A DNA stretch of 64,000 nucleotides, taken from the NCBI RefSeq assembly GCF_014205255.1, contig NZ_JACHNE010000001.1, positions 7,998,001 to 8,062,000 on the forward strand. Reading direction: 5' to 3'. The position numbers and the translations under genes were made by a program. The number at the start of each line of letters is the position of its first letter. Position 1 is the stretch's first letter. The DNA is from Streptomyces caelestis. Lineage in GTDB: Bacteria > Actinomycetota > Actinomycetes > Streptomycetales > Streptomycetaceae. Below are positions 34,376 through 42,606 of this stretch, in pieces. The notes beneath the pieces were generated by a model that was not told the DNA's origin, did no database searches, and worked only from the letters and a program-made list of their open reading frames with translations.

Positions 34376-35584
34376 TCAGAAGCGGGCGCCGACCGCGGTG
34401 CCGGACCGGGGGACGAGGAACGCCGGCGCCTTCGGCAGTGAACCGTCCGCCGCCCGGGGGCCCGTGAGCGGAGCCGCGTCGGTGCTCTGTACCGAGGCGG
34501 CGTCCCAAGTGCCGCCGATGTTCCAGGAGTTGCCGCTGGCGACGGTCCCGGAGCCGACGGCCGCCGGGCGCTGGTCCGTGACGGAGAGGTTGCCGGTGAG
34601 CCTGGCGGTTCCGCCCGGGACGTCGGCGTCGAAGCCCGTACCGGCGTTGCCGTACGTGGAGTTGCGGCTCAGGGCGAGGGAGCCGGGGTTGCCGTTGTCG
34701 GTGAAGCCGTGCTTGGCGTTCTGGAACGAGACGCTGCCCCGGACCGTGTGGGGCACCGCCGGGGCCGGGCTGCCCCCGCCGAGCTTGAAGCCGTTTCCGT
34801 CGCCCGCGAAGTCGGGGAAGTTCCAGCGGTTGAAGCCGTTGCCGTACGCCACCGTGTTCTCGATCGTGACCGGGGAGGCGAACTCCCAGGCGTCGAAGCC
34901 GTCGTCGACGTTGTTCCACAGCCGGGCACCGCGCACCACGTTGCCCGAACCGCTGCCCTCCTTGATGGCCAGGCCGTCGGCGCTCTCGCCGTTCTTGCGG
35001 GGGTCTCGGTTGCGGTAACTGTCCAGGTTCAGGATCTGGTTGCCGCTGGAGGCGCCCTGGAGCTGGAAGCCGGACTCGTAGTTGTCGTGCGTGCTCAGGC
35101 GCGCGAAGACATTGCCGTCGCAGCCGTCGCAGTACACCCCGTACGGGCCGTTGACGATCTCCAGACCCGAGATCCGCCAGTGCGACGCCTCCATGTGGAT
35201 CGCCCCGCGCTCGGCACGCGGGATGCTGCCGCCGACCGGCGTGTGGCTGGCGGGCAGTTTGTCCCCGTCGAGGACCACACGTTCGCCCTGGTGGGGCGCG
35301 AGGGTGATGGGCTGGGACGCGGTCCCCGAGCTGGTGATCGTGACGTTGTCCGTGAGGGCGTACGTCCCGCCGCGCACGCTGATGGTGTCACCGGGCCGCG
35401 CCAGGTCCACCGCCCGCTGGATGGTCTTCAGCGGCCGGGCGAGCGTGCCGGGGCCGGAGTCGTCCCCGTTCGGCGCCACGACCAGCGTCACGCCCGCGGC
35501 GGCCGCCGGCCCCACCGGCCCGGCCAGCGCCATGACCATTGCGGCCCCCGTCATCGCCACCGACCAGATCGCTGCGTTGCGCAT
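34376..35584 (-). CDS. Secreted right-handed beta-helix protein, pectate-lyase family 9 type
   Basis: 402 residues from the ATG at 35584 (CAGGAGG just upstream). A Sec signal (VAMTGAAMVMALAGPVGPAAAA) precedes a DUF1565-like beginning (VVAPNGDDSGPGTLARPLKT, GDTISVRGGTYAL). A beta-helix follows with repeated Asn/Gly ladder turns (GNQILNLDSYRN, GNVVRGARLWNN, IENTVAYGNGFNRWNFP). The ADGLAIKEG and DDGFDAWEF segments carry the acidic calcium-binding cluster typical of Pel9A-like enzymes, and a Lys downstream (NGFKLGG) could be the catalytic base. Likely cleaves pectate or a related uronate polymer by elimination. No carbohydrate transporter or regulator is adjacent. Confidence 0.85.
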   Translation of the reverse strand: MRNAAIWSVAMTGAAMVMALAGPVGPAAAAGVTLVVAPNGDDSGPGTLARPLKTIQRAVDLARPGDTISVRGGTYALTDNVTITSSGTASQPITLAPHQGERVVLDGDKLPASHTPVGGSIPRAERGAIHMEASHWRISGLEIVNGPYGVYCDGCDGNVFARLSTHDNYESGFQLQGASSGNQILNLDSYRNRDPRKNGESADGLAIKEGSGSGNVVRGARLWNNVDDGFDAWEFASPVTIENTVAYGNGFNRWNFPDFAGDGNGFKLGGGSPAPAVPHTVRGSVSFQNAKHGFTDNGNPGSLALSRNSTYGNAGTGFDADVPGGTARLTGNLSVTDQRPAAVGSGTVASGNSWNIGGTWDAASVQSTDAAPLTGPRAADGSLPKAPAFLVPRSGTAVGARF

Positions 35585-36069
35585 ACGGCCTCCTGCTTGT
35601 GTCCGTGCCTGTACCTGTGTGGGTGTCGCAGGGCAGTGGCCGCCCGGGGGCTGAAGGTTGCCGGGGCAGGGGACGCGGGCGGGGACCGGGGTGGGCGGGC
35701 GCGCAGACCGCGCCAAGGCTGCCGGGCCGACCTGGGCACGGCCCCGCGTTCTTGCGTACGTGGGAGTTGGGCAGGGGGGCGTCGGTCGGGTGACGGGCTG
35801 ACCATGGGCACGGCCCCGTTTCCCCGGACCGGGGCCCGGTCATGGGGCGGGGCGACGGATCGGTTCCGGGCGTGGCCCCGCGTTGCCGCGGATCGGGACC
35901 CGCGCAACGGGCTGGCCGCTCGCGTCACCGGCCGGGCCAGGGCACGCCCCGCGTTCCCGAGGACCGGGATCCGCGCTGTGGCTCGCCACCGCGCGCCGTC
36001 GGCGCTCGTGCGGCCGGGTTTGCCCGGGGCGGACGACGCGCACCGCCGGACGGCCCTAGGGTGGGCAGC
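35585..36069. repeat. Non-coding 485-base stretch with four degenerate repeats
   Basis: No gene is supported. A unit with the core GGGCACGGCCCCGCGTT followed by CCG-rich palindromic sequence (such as CGGACCGGGGCCCGG) recurs at 35734, 35806, 35868 and 35940, spaced 72, 62 and 72 bases. The copies differ by several bases and in their spacers. Each unit could fold into a small stem. The spacing and divergence suggest old tandem duplication, not CRISPR. The 35585 end must contain the promoter of the leftward beta-helix gene. Confidence 0.6.
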
Positions 36070-36567
36070 GTGAGTGACGATCGCAGCAGCAAGGCCCCGC
36101 TGGCCGTGTTCGACCTGGACAACACCCTCGCCGACACCGCGCACCGGCAGCGGTTCCTGGAGCGCAGGCCGCGCGACTGGGACGGCTTCTTCTCGGCGGC
36201 GCCGCAGGATCCGCCGCTCCCGGAGGGCATCGCGCTGGTCAAGGACAGCGCGCGGGAGTGCGAGATCGTCTACCTCACCGGGCGGCCCGAGCGCTGCCGG
36301 CGCGACACGCTCGACTGGCTCGCCGCGCAGGAGCTGCCCGAGGGGCGCGTGTACATGCGGCGTGACGCCGATCGCCGGCCCGCCCGGATGACCAAGCTGG
36401 AGATCCTGCGCCGGCTCGCCCGTACGCGCGAGGTCCGTGTCCTCGTGGACGACGACGAACTGGTCTGCGAGGACGCCCGGCGCGCGGGCTTCACCGTCGT
36501 ACGGGCCGACTGGGCGGCCAGGTCCGCCGAGCTGAAGGTGGCGCAGGAGCGGGAAGGCCGCACCTGA
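36070..36567 (+). CDS. HAD-superfamily phosphatase (polynucleotide-kinase 3'-phosphatase-like)
   Basis: 165 residues from the GTG at 36070. HAD motif I is VFDLDNTLAD (nucleophile first Asp), motif II is in YLTGRPERCR, and the acidic motif IV is VLVDDDELVCEDA. Between them lies KLEILRRLA with the conserved Lys. There is no cap domain, so a large substrate such as nucleic acid or protein could fit; proteins of this form are annotated as phosphatase domains related to phage Pnkp. It stands alone, with no ligase or kinase nearby. A longer ORF upstream is low-complexity Arg/Pro and is rejected. Confidence 0.82.
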   Translation: MSDDRSSKAPLAVFDLDNTLADTAHRQRFLERRPRDWDGFFSAAPQDPPLPEGIALVKDSARECEIVYLTGRPERCRRDTLDWLAAQELPEGRVYMRRDADRRPARMTKLEILRRLARTREVRVLVDDDELVCEDARRAGFTVVRADWAARSAELKVAQEREGRT

Positions 36568-36700
36568 GAGCACGAGTTGGCGGAGTGTTCACCTCCGCCG
36601 GGTATCTCCTTGCCGGGAACCAGGACGTCAGCAACCTGGACGCCGCAAACCAGGACGCACCGGGGCGCTCGTGCCCGGACAGCGAAATACGGGGGATGCC

Positions 36701-36946
36701 ATGAAGGGAAGCCGTAACGGCACGCTCGCGGCAGCGGCGCTCGTCGGCACCGTGCTGCTCACCGGCTGTGCGAAGCCCGACCGGAGCGAGATCGTCACCT
36801 GGACCGACGAACACGGCCGGGCCTTCACGGGCGTGGCGATCGTCGACTCGGAGGACGGCGACCGGGAGGTGAGCAGCATCGACTGCGACTACCCGCCGCA
36901 GGGCAAGCAGCCGGGCCGTTCCACCTCGGCGCCGCTGCCGGACTGA
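36701..36946 (+). CDS. Small lipoprotein of unknown function
   Basis: 81 residues. A short basic start (MKGSRNGT) and hydrophobic run (LAAAALVGTVLLTGCAK) end in a good lipobox (LLTGC), giving a mature chain of about 58 residues tethered outside the membrane. The chain has a beta-like core (ESEIVTW-type strand, AFTGVAIVDSEDG) and a single further cysteine (IDCDYPP). GGGGGAT lies upstream of the ATG at 36701. Not recognised. It may have its own promoter; the HAD gene ends 133 bases before. Confidence 0.72.
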   Translation: MKGSRNGTLAAAALVGTVLLTGCAKPDRSEIVTWTDEHGRAFTGVAIVDSEDGDREVSSIDCDYPPQGKQPGRSTSAPLPD

Positions 36947-36979
36947 GTAGGCCGTTCGGAGGACGCCGGACTACTCGGA

Positions 36980-37195
36980 CTACTCGGACTCCTCCAGCCG
37001 GAAGCCCACCTTCAGCCCCACCTGCCAGTGCGCGATCTGCCCGTTCTCGAGCTGTCCGCGCACCTGAGTCACCTCGAACCAGTCCAGGTTGCGCAGGGTC
37101 GCCGATGCCCGGCCGATGCCGTTGCGGATGGCCTGGTCGACGCCGTCGGGGGAGGTGCCGACGATCTCCGTGACCCGGTAGGTGTGGTTCGACAT
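36980..37195 (-). CDS. Dodecin (flavin-binding dodecamer subunit)
   Basis: 71 residues from the ATG at 37195 with GAGGAG upstream. The sequence is full-length dodecin: HTYRVTEIVGTSPDGVDQAI, ASATLRNLDWFEV with the flavin-stacking Trp, then TQVRGQLENGQIAHWQVGLK with the Gln and His that line the flavin pocket, and GFRLEE at the end. Twelve copies form a hollow sphere storing flavins such as FMN or riboflavin in the cytoplasm. It stands alone between the small lipoprotein and egtD. Confidence 0.95.
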   Translation of the reverse strand: MSNHTYRVTEIVGTSPDGVDQAIRNGIGRASATLRNLDWFEVTQVRGQLENGQIAHWQVGLKVGFRLEESE

Positions 37196-37312
37196 TCCGC
37201 TGCTCCTCTTCAGTGACGGGCATGTCACACGTCACTCCACCGTGCCCCAAGCGGCGGCGAAGCGCGAGACGTCGCCTCCCGCTCGCCGCCGTTCAGGGGC
37301 TCAGGGGTGTTG

Positions 37313-38275
37313 TCAGCGCACCACGCTCAGCGACAGCGCGAACCGGCCCGCCGCGTCCGTCCACCAGTGGGCCAGGTCCAGCCCCGCCGCGAACAGCTCG
37401 GTGCGCACACCCTCCTGCCGGAACTTCGCCGACACCTCGGTGCGCAGCTCCTCGCCCGCCGCGAAGTCGACGGCGAGGTCGAGCGCCGGCACCTTCACGG
37501 TCTGCGCCGTACGGGAGCGCAGCCGCATCTCGATCCACTCGTGCTCGGCGTCCCACCGCGCCACATGGTCGTACGCGGCGGGCTCGAAGTCGGCGCCGAG
37601 CTCGCGGTTGATCACGGTGAGCACGTTCTTGTTGAACGCGGCCGTCACCCCGGCCGCGTCGTCGTACGCCCGCACCAGCACCCCCTCGTCCTTGACCAGG
37701 TCCGTGCCCAGCAGCAGGGCATCGCCCGGGGTGAGCAGGGCACGCACGGACGCCAGGAACGCGGCGCGCTCGGCGGGCAGCAGGTTGCCGATCGTGCCGC
37801 CGAGGAACGCCACCAGCCGGGGCCCGGGCGTGCCGGGCAGTGTCAGTTCCGCGGTGAAGTCGGCGATCAGCGCGTGCACGTCGAGCCCCGGCCGCTCGGC
37901 GGCGAGCGCCTGCCCGGCCTGGGTGAGGGCGCTCTCGCTGACGTCGACGGGGACGTAGGTGTGCAGGTCCGTCAGCGCGTCGAGCAGATGCCGCGTCTTC
38001 TCCGAGGAGCCGGAGCCGAGCTCGACCAGAGTGCGGGCCCGGGTCGCCGCGGCGATGTCGCCGGAGAGCGCGAGGAGGATCTCCCGCTCGGCGCGCGTCG
38101 GGTAGTACTCGGGCAGTTCGGTGATCTTCTCGAACAGGTCGCTGCCGTGCGCGTCGTAGAACCACTTCGGCGGCAGCGTCTTGGGACGGCCGGTCAGACC
38201 CCGGTGGACGTCGGCGCGCAGCGCGGCGTCCGTGGCGTCCTCGGGCAGCGTGCGGGTGAGGTGGAACGGGCTCAC
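37313..38275 (-). CDS. egtD: L-histidine N-alpha-methyltransferase (ergothioneine step 1)
   Basis: 320 residues with a GTG start overlapping the egtC stop (GTGA). Family landmarks are LTGRPKTLPPKWFYDAHGSD, TRAEREILLAL, the SAM site LVELGSGSSEKTRHLLDAL, YVPVDVSESAL, LVAFLGGTIGNLLP and LLGTDLVKDE. The C-terminal segment AYDHVARWDAEHEWIEMRLR matches the His-binding region. EgtD trimethylates histidine to hercynine. Although it acts first, it is the last gene of egtABCD. Length is normal and the sequence looks intact. Confidence 0.96.
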   Translation of the reverse strand: MSPFHLTRTLPEDATDAALRADVHRGLTGRPKTLPPKWFYDAHGSDLFEKITELPEYYPTRAEREILLALSGDIAAATRARTLVELGSGSSEKTRHLLDALTDLHTYVPVDVSESALTQAGQALAAERPGLDVHALIADFTAELTLPGTPGPRLVAFLGGTIGNLLPAERAAFLASVRALLTPGDALLLGTDLVKDEGVLVRAYDDAAGVTAAFNKNVLTVINRELGADFEPAAYDHVARWDAEHEWIEMRLRSRTAQTVKVPALDLAVDFAAGEELRTEVSAKFRQEGVRTELFAAGLDLAHWWTDAAGRFALSLSVVR

Positions 38276-39063
38276 GTACGGGGCTCCTCGGGGAGTGCGG
38301 GCACGAAGGCGTCGGTCGGCTCCTTCAGCGGCGTGAGCAGCACGTCCGTGCGGCTCGCCGCGAGCAGGGTGCGGTCGGGCACCTCCTGCCAGTGCGGATC
38401 GTCGTCGTAGGGCTCGGAGGCCACGACGGTGCCGCCGCCGGGCCGGGTGAGATACCAGAGGGTGTCGCCCCAGGCGGTCGCGGTGATGGTGTCGCCGTCG
38501 GTGAGCAGCAGGTTGAGCCGGGAACCGGGGGCAGCCGCGGCGACCTCCAGGACCGTTTCGGCCAGTGCCTGGCCCTGCTCGTCGCCGCTTCGCAGCCGGG
38601 CCAGGACCAGGGCCCAGACGAGCGCCGAGTCGTTGCGGGCCTCCAGAGACAGCAGGTCCTCCGGCGGCAGGCTGCGGGACACCGGCGCCAGCGAGCCGGG
38701 CCAGCCCTTCACCGCCCCGTTGTGACTGAACAGCCAGGTCCCCGCGGCGAACGGCGCCGCCGCGGCCTCCGCGTCCGCGCCCGACAACGTCGCGTCCCGC
38801 ACCGCGGCGAGCAGTGCGGTGGACCGTACGACCCGGGCGAGATCGGCGAACGACAGGTCCGCCCAGATCGGCCCGGCCCGGCGGTAGCGGGCCGGCACCG
38901 GATCACCCTCGGCGTACCAGCCGACGCCGAATCCGTCGGCGTTGACCGTCCCGTACCGCTGCCGCCGGGGCGCCCAGGACTGCCGGTACAGGCCGTGCGG
39001 GGGCTCCACGAGGAGCCCGCCGAGCGGCTCGGCCGGTCCCACGTACGCCACATGACGGCACAT
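38272..39063 (-). CDS. egtC: Gamma-glutamyl hercynylcysteine sulfoxide hydrolase (class II amidotransferase)
   Basis: 263 residues. It begins MCRHVAYVGP, so Cys2 is the N-terminal nucleophile after Met removal. Class II glutamine-amidotransferase segments follow: VNADGFGVGWYAEGDP, AGTWLFSHNGAVKGWPGSL, ARNDSALVWALVLARL and VVASEPYDDDPHWQEVPD. EgtC removes the glutamate from gamma-glutamyl hercynylcysteine sulfoxide. Its ATG overlaps the egtB stop (TGATG) and its stop overlaps egtD, so translation of the whole operon is coupled. Confidence 0.95.
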   Translation of the reverse strand: MCRHVAYVGPAEPLGGLLVEPPHGLYRQSWAPRRQRYGTVNADGFGVGWYAEGDPVPARYRRAGPIWADLSFADLARVVRSTALLAAVRDATLSGADAEAAAAPFAAGTWLFSHNGAVKGWPGSLAPVSRSLPPEDLLSLEARNDSALVWALVLARLRSGDEQGQALAETVLEVAAAAPGSRLNLLLTDGDTITATAWGDTLWYLTRPGGGTVVASEPYDDDPHWQEVPDRTLLAASRTDVLLTPLKEPTDAFVPALPEEPRT

Positions 39064-40400
39064 CAGACGTCCTCCGAACAGGCCGTGCGGAACCCGGAGA
39101 AGATCTGCCGCCGGATCGGGTAGTCCCAGTTGCGGAACGTGCCCCGGCAGGCCACCGCGTCCACGGCGAACGAACCACCGCGCAGCACCTTGTGGTCGGA
39201 CCCGAAGAAGACCTCCGAGTACTCCTTGTACGGGAACGCCCTGAAGCCCGGATACGGCAGGAAGTCGCTCGCCGTCCACTCCCACACGTCGCCGATCAAC
39301 TGCCGTACGCCGAGCGGCGACTCACCGGCCGGGTAGCTCCCGGCCGGCGCCGGTCGCAGATGCCGCTGGCCGAGGTTGGCGTGCTCGGGCCCCGGGTCGG
39401 CGTCGCCCCACGGGTAGCGCATGGAGCGGTCACCGGCCGGGTCGTACCGGGCCGCCTTCTCCCACTCGGCCTCCGTGGGCAGCCGGCGTCCCGCCCAGCG
39501 GGCGTAGGCGTCGGCCTCGTACCAGCACACGTGCAGTACCGGCTCGTCCGGCGGGACCACCTCGGTGACGCCGAAGCGCCGCCGCAGCCACTGCTTGCCG
39601 TCCCGTCGCCAGAACAGCGGGGCCGAGATGGAGTTGCGGCGGATGTGGGCCCAGCCGTCCGCCGTCCACCAGCGCGGGTCGTCGTAGCCGCCGTCCTCGA
39701 TGAACGCCTGGTATGCGCCGTTCGTCACCGGCGTGGTGTCGATCCGGAAGGGCGCCACCTCACGCCGGTGCGCGGGCCGTTCGTTGTCCAGGGCCCACGG
39801 CTCGTCGGAGGTTCCCATCAGGAAGGGGCCGCCGGGGACGAGGACGTCGGACGGGCCGGTGAACAGCGGCGCCGGCTCGGGGTCGGGCGCGGTCAGCGCC
39901 TGCGGGCCCCGGCGGAGCTGATGGGTGATCAGCATCGTCTCGTCGTGCTGCTGTTCGTGCTGCGCGATCATCCCGAAGGCGAACCCGGCCTCCGTCAGCC
40001 GCGTCCCGTGGAACGCGGCCTTCTCCAGCACGTCCAGCGCGCGTCCCCGCACGTCGGCCGCGTAGGCGCGTGCCTCGGCGGGCGACAGCAGGGGCAGCTT
40101 CGGCCGCTCGGCCCGCGGGTGCTCGAACGCGTCGTAGAGGCCGTCGATCTCGGGCCGTATCGCCTCGTGCCCGGCGACGGCCCGCAGCAGCCACTGCTCC
40201 TCCTGGTTGCCGATGTGCGCCAGGTCCCACACCAGCGGCGACATCAGTGGCGAGTGCTGCGCGGTCAGGTCGGGGTCCTCGACACAGCTCGTCAGCAGGG
40301 TGGTGCGGTCGCGGGCGACGACCAGCGAGGCGACCGCGCGCTCGCGGAGAACCTCCGGGTCGGCGGTATCGGCGTCGACGGCGGGGCTGGTGTCGGTCAT
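39063..40400 (-). CDS. egtB: Hercynine oxygenase (ergothioneine C-S bond forming)
   Basis: 445 residues. The N-terminal DinB-like half holds the iron-binding His set (LVWDLAHIGNQEEQW and AQHEQQHDETM). The C-terminal half is a formylglycine-generating-enzyme-like (FGE-sulfatase) domain: VPGGPFLMGTSDEPWALDNE, RRLPTEAEWEKAARYDP, IGDVWEWTASDFLPYPGF and KVLRGGSFAVD. EgtB uses oxygen and iron to join hercynine to gamma-glutamylcysteine as a sulfoxide. The ATG at 40400 overlaps the egtA stop (ATGA). Confidence 0.96.
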   Translation of the reverse strand: MTDTSPAVDADTADPEVLRERAVASLVVARDRTTLLTSCVEDPDLTAQHSPLMSPLVWDLAHIGNQEEQWLLRAVAGHEAIRPEIDGLYDAFEHPRAERPKLPLLSPAEARAYAADVRGRALDVLEKAAFHGTRLTEAGFAFGMIAQHEQQHDETMLITHQLRRGPQALTAPDPEPAPLFTGPSDVLVPGGPFLMGTSDEPWALDNERPAHRREVAPFRIDTTPVTNGAYQAFIEDGGYDDPRWWTADGWAHIRRNSISAPLFWRRDGKQWLRRRFGVTEVVPPDEPVLHVCWYEADAYARWAGRRLPTEAEWEKAARYDPAGDRSMRYPWGDADPGPEHANLGQRHLRPAPAGSYPAGESPLGVRQLIGDVWEWTASDFLPYPGFRAFPYKEYSEVFFGSDHKVLRGGSFAVDAVACRGTFRNWDYPIRRQIFSGFRTACSEDV

Positions 40401-41710
40401 GGGCGCGGGTCCTTCCCGTGGGCGCGACCGTCCGTGGCGCGCTGTCGGTCGAGCAGGTCGTCGGCGGGGCAGCGTCCCCGGACGACGTAGCGGTCCAGGT
40501 AGTCCGCGACGGCGTCCGTCACCTCGGGCGCGGCGCCGAGCCGGGGCAGGGCGTCCAGTGCGGCCGTGAAGCACGTGACGGCCACCTCGCGCAGCTCGGC
40601 GTCGGCCAGCCCGCTGCGGGCCGCGTCGAGCCACAGCGGGTTGTGCGGCGCGGGCAGCCCCAGCGTCCGCTCGGTCAGCGGCTTCACGGCCCGGTAGGCG
40701 GTCTCGGCGGTCTCCGGGTCGTCGAACAGCGCCGCCACCACGGCCAGCGGCACGATCCAGCCGTCGTCGCCGGGCTGCGCGTCGATCATGCGCAGTTCGA
40801 GGTGGCCGCGCGGCCTGACCGGCGGGAACAGCGTCGTGACGTGGTAGTCCAGATCCTCCCGCGTGGGCGGCCGGGGGACGCCCGTGCGGATCCACTCCCG
40901 GAAGGTGAGGCCCTCCGGGACGTCCCAGGGCCCGCCGTCGCGCCGTACGCACATCACGGGCGAGTCCAGCACGTGCCGGGACCAGGCGCCGCGCGGATCG
41001 GCGTCCAGCGGCGGTCCGCCCGCCCGGTCGGCGCCGATCCGGGTCCACAGCAGCTGCCGGGTGGACAGCCAGCCGGTCGGCCGGTGGCCGGCGAGCGGGG
41101 AGCTGGCGAACGCGCCCACCAGGACCGGGCCCAGATGATGGGCCAGCCACCAGCGCCGCACATGGCCGAGGGGCCCCGGCTCCTCGTGGCCGGCGTCCAC
41201 GCACACCTGCACGGAGGCCGAGGCGCACATCATGGCGCGGCCGGAGGGGCCGGTGCGGTCGAGGCAGGTCTCCATGGCGTCGTAGCGCGGTTCGCGCAGG
41301 AACCGGCGGGGTTCGTGCCAGGGATCGTGGCCGAGGCCGACCAGCGTGAGGCCGTTGTCGCGCAGGACCGCGCGGACGGCGGCGAGGTCGGCGGATACGG
41401 TGGCGATGACTTCCGTCAGCGAGGCGGCGGGGGGCGAGCTCAGCTCCAGCTGGCCGCCGGGCTCCACGGTGAGCGCCGACCTCAGGGACAGGGGCCGCAG
41501 TGCGGCGTAGGCCGCGTCGAGTCGTTCGGGTGTGACGGGGAGCTGCGGTGCGCGCAGCTCGTGGACGAGCCATTCCACCTCGACACCGAGGCGGCGCGGC
41601 GGGCCGGTCTTGAAGCAGATGCCGCGGACCAGGGCCTCGACGTCGGCTTCGGACAGGGCGGTGTGTGGCTCGGTACAGCCACCCGCCGGGGCGGTAGACG
41701 CATCGGACAT
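40397..41710 (-). CDS. egtA: Glutamate-cysteine ligase of ergothioneine synthesis
   Basis: 437 residues from the ATG at 41710, preceded by AGGAGG; the longer frame to 41737 has no ribosome site. GCS2-family segments: RRLGVEVEWLVHEL with the catalytic Glu pair, VEPGGQLELSSPPAASL, GLGHDPWHEPRRFL, MMCASASVQVCVDAGHEEPG and RPRGHLELRMIDAQPGDDGW. EgtA makes gamma-glutamylcysteine, the sulfur donor for EgtB. It is the first gene of the overlapping operon egtA-egtB-egtC-egtD. No egtE (the final C-S lyase) lies in or near it; a PLP enzyme elsewhere must do that step, as in other Streptomyces. Confidence 0.95.
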   Translation of the reverse strand: MSDASTAPAGGCTEPHTALSEADVEALVRGICFKTGPPRRLGVEVEWLVHELRAPQLPVTPERLDAAYAALRPLSLRSALTVEPGGQLELSSPPAASLTEVIATVSADLAAVRAVLRDNGLTLVGLGHDPWHEPRRFLREPRYDAMETCLDRTGPSGRAMMCASASVQVCVDAGHEEPGPLGHVRRWWLAHHLGPVLVGAFASSPLAGHRPTGWLSTRQLLWTRIGADRAGGPPLDADPRGAWSRHVLDSPVMCVRRDGGPWDVPEGLTFREWIRTGVPRPPTREDLDYHVTTLFPPVRPRGHLELRMIDAQPGDDGWIVPLAVVAALFDDPETAETAYRAVKPLTERTLGLPAPHNPLWLDAARSGLADAELREVAVTCFTAALDALPRLGAAPEVTDAVADYLDRYVVRGRCPADDLLDRQRATDGRAHGKDPRP

Positions 41711-42086
41711 GTAGGGATCCTCCTGAGATTCCACCATGCCACCGGTCCGGGCTCTTCGGCGGCCCGAACCGGGATCACCCGTCCACCCAAGTCACTCGCG
41801 TCGCTCGGCACAAGGGGGCGTACCGGGGCGTTCCGGGGCGGTCATCCGGACCGGCCGGGCGTTTTCCGGCGCTTTCCCCGGTGTTCTCCCGTGGCGAAAA
41901 CCCCGTTGCACCGCACGGTCGGCATCGCCCACGATGCCTGCGTGAGCAAGACAACACCGGCTCGCGCGTCGCGCGGTCACGGCGCACACGGGGGTGGCGC
42001 CGTGAGCGCGCGCATCTACGGACCTCGACGGTGCTTCGGACCTCAACGGTGCTCAAGGTCAAGGGGAGGCGCTGTGCCGAAGGCCT
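41711..42086. other. Intergenic region between egtA and the PemK gene
   Basis: 376 bases without a supported gene. It should contain the egt operon promoter near its left part. At 42019-42054 an 18-base unit is tandemly duplicated with two mismatches: CGGACCTCGACGGTGCTT then CGGACCTCAACGGTGCTC, just before the 3' end of the PemK gene. No clear terminator stem was found. Confidence 0.55.
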
Positions 42087-42533
42087 TCAGCTCCAGCCGT
42101 AGCGCTCCCGCAGCCGGTGCCTCACGAGGTTGAACCGCATACGGTCCAGGGCGCAGGCCTCCCGGCGCATGCCGTCCTCGTGCAGGCGCAGGACCCGGTC
42201 CACGTCGACCCACGACTCGCGGCCCGACCGGTCCCACGGACCGCTGCCGATCGGCACCCACTCCCGATGGCCGTCGTGCCGTTTGCTGGACAGCTGCACG
42301 GCGAGGAAGGTCCCCGCCGGCTCGCGGGCGACCACGAGTACCGGGCGGTCCTTGCCGCGCCCGTCGTTCTCCTCGAAGGGCACCCACGTCCAGACGATCT
42401 CGCCGGGGTCGGGGTCCCCGTCGTGCGCGGGCGAGTACTCGGTGCGCACCCGGCCCACCTCGCGCGGATCGGCCTGGACGGTGGCGGAGGGGCCGGAGCG
42501 GCCCGGGATGTTCTCATCGGTAAACGGGGTCAC
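42087..42533 (-). CDS. PemK/MazF-family toxin-like protein without visible antitoxin
   Basis: 148 residues from the GTG at 42533. A 40-residue N-terminal extension (TDENIPGRSGPSATVQADP) precedes the PemK fold: GDPDPGEIVWTWVPFEEND, GKDRPVLVVAREPAG, FLAVQLSSKRHDG, ESWVDVDRVLRLHEDGM. The family are ribosome-independent mRNA endonucleases when acting as toxins. No antitoxin-sized gene lies directly upstream or downstream: upstream is an unrelated amidase 73 bases away, downstream is the egt operon. The extension and lack of a partner suggest a domesticated chromosomal form, which appears widespread in Streptomyces; nuclease activity is not certain. Confidence 0.85.
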   Translation of the reverse strand: MTPFTDENIPGRSGPSATVQADPREVGRVRTEYSPAHDGDPDPGEIVWTWVPFEENDGRGKDRPVLVVAREPAGTFLAVQLSSKRHDGHREWVPIGSGPWDRSGRESWVDVDRVLRLHEDGMRREACALDRMRFNLVRHRLRERYGWS

Positions 42534-42606
42534 GGGGGCACCCTAGAGGCTGTCCCCACGAGCCCGGCCGGCGAGGCGTCCCGCCCGCGGGACCGCGTAC
42601 GGCCGC

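Noticed and set aside
37313..41710. Ergothioneine operon as part of a larger antibiotic cluster
   Set aside because: No polyketide, peptide synthetase or resistance genes accompany it; the flanking genes are unrelated single genes.
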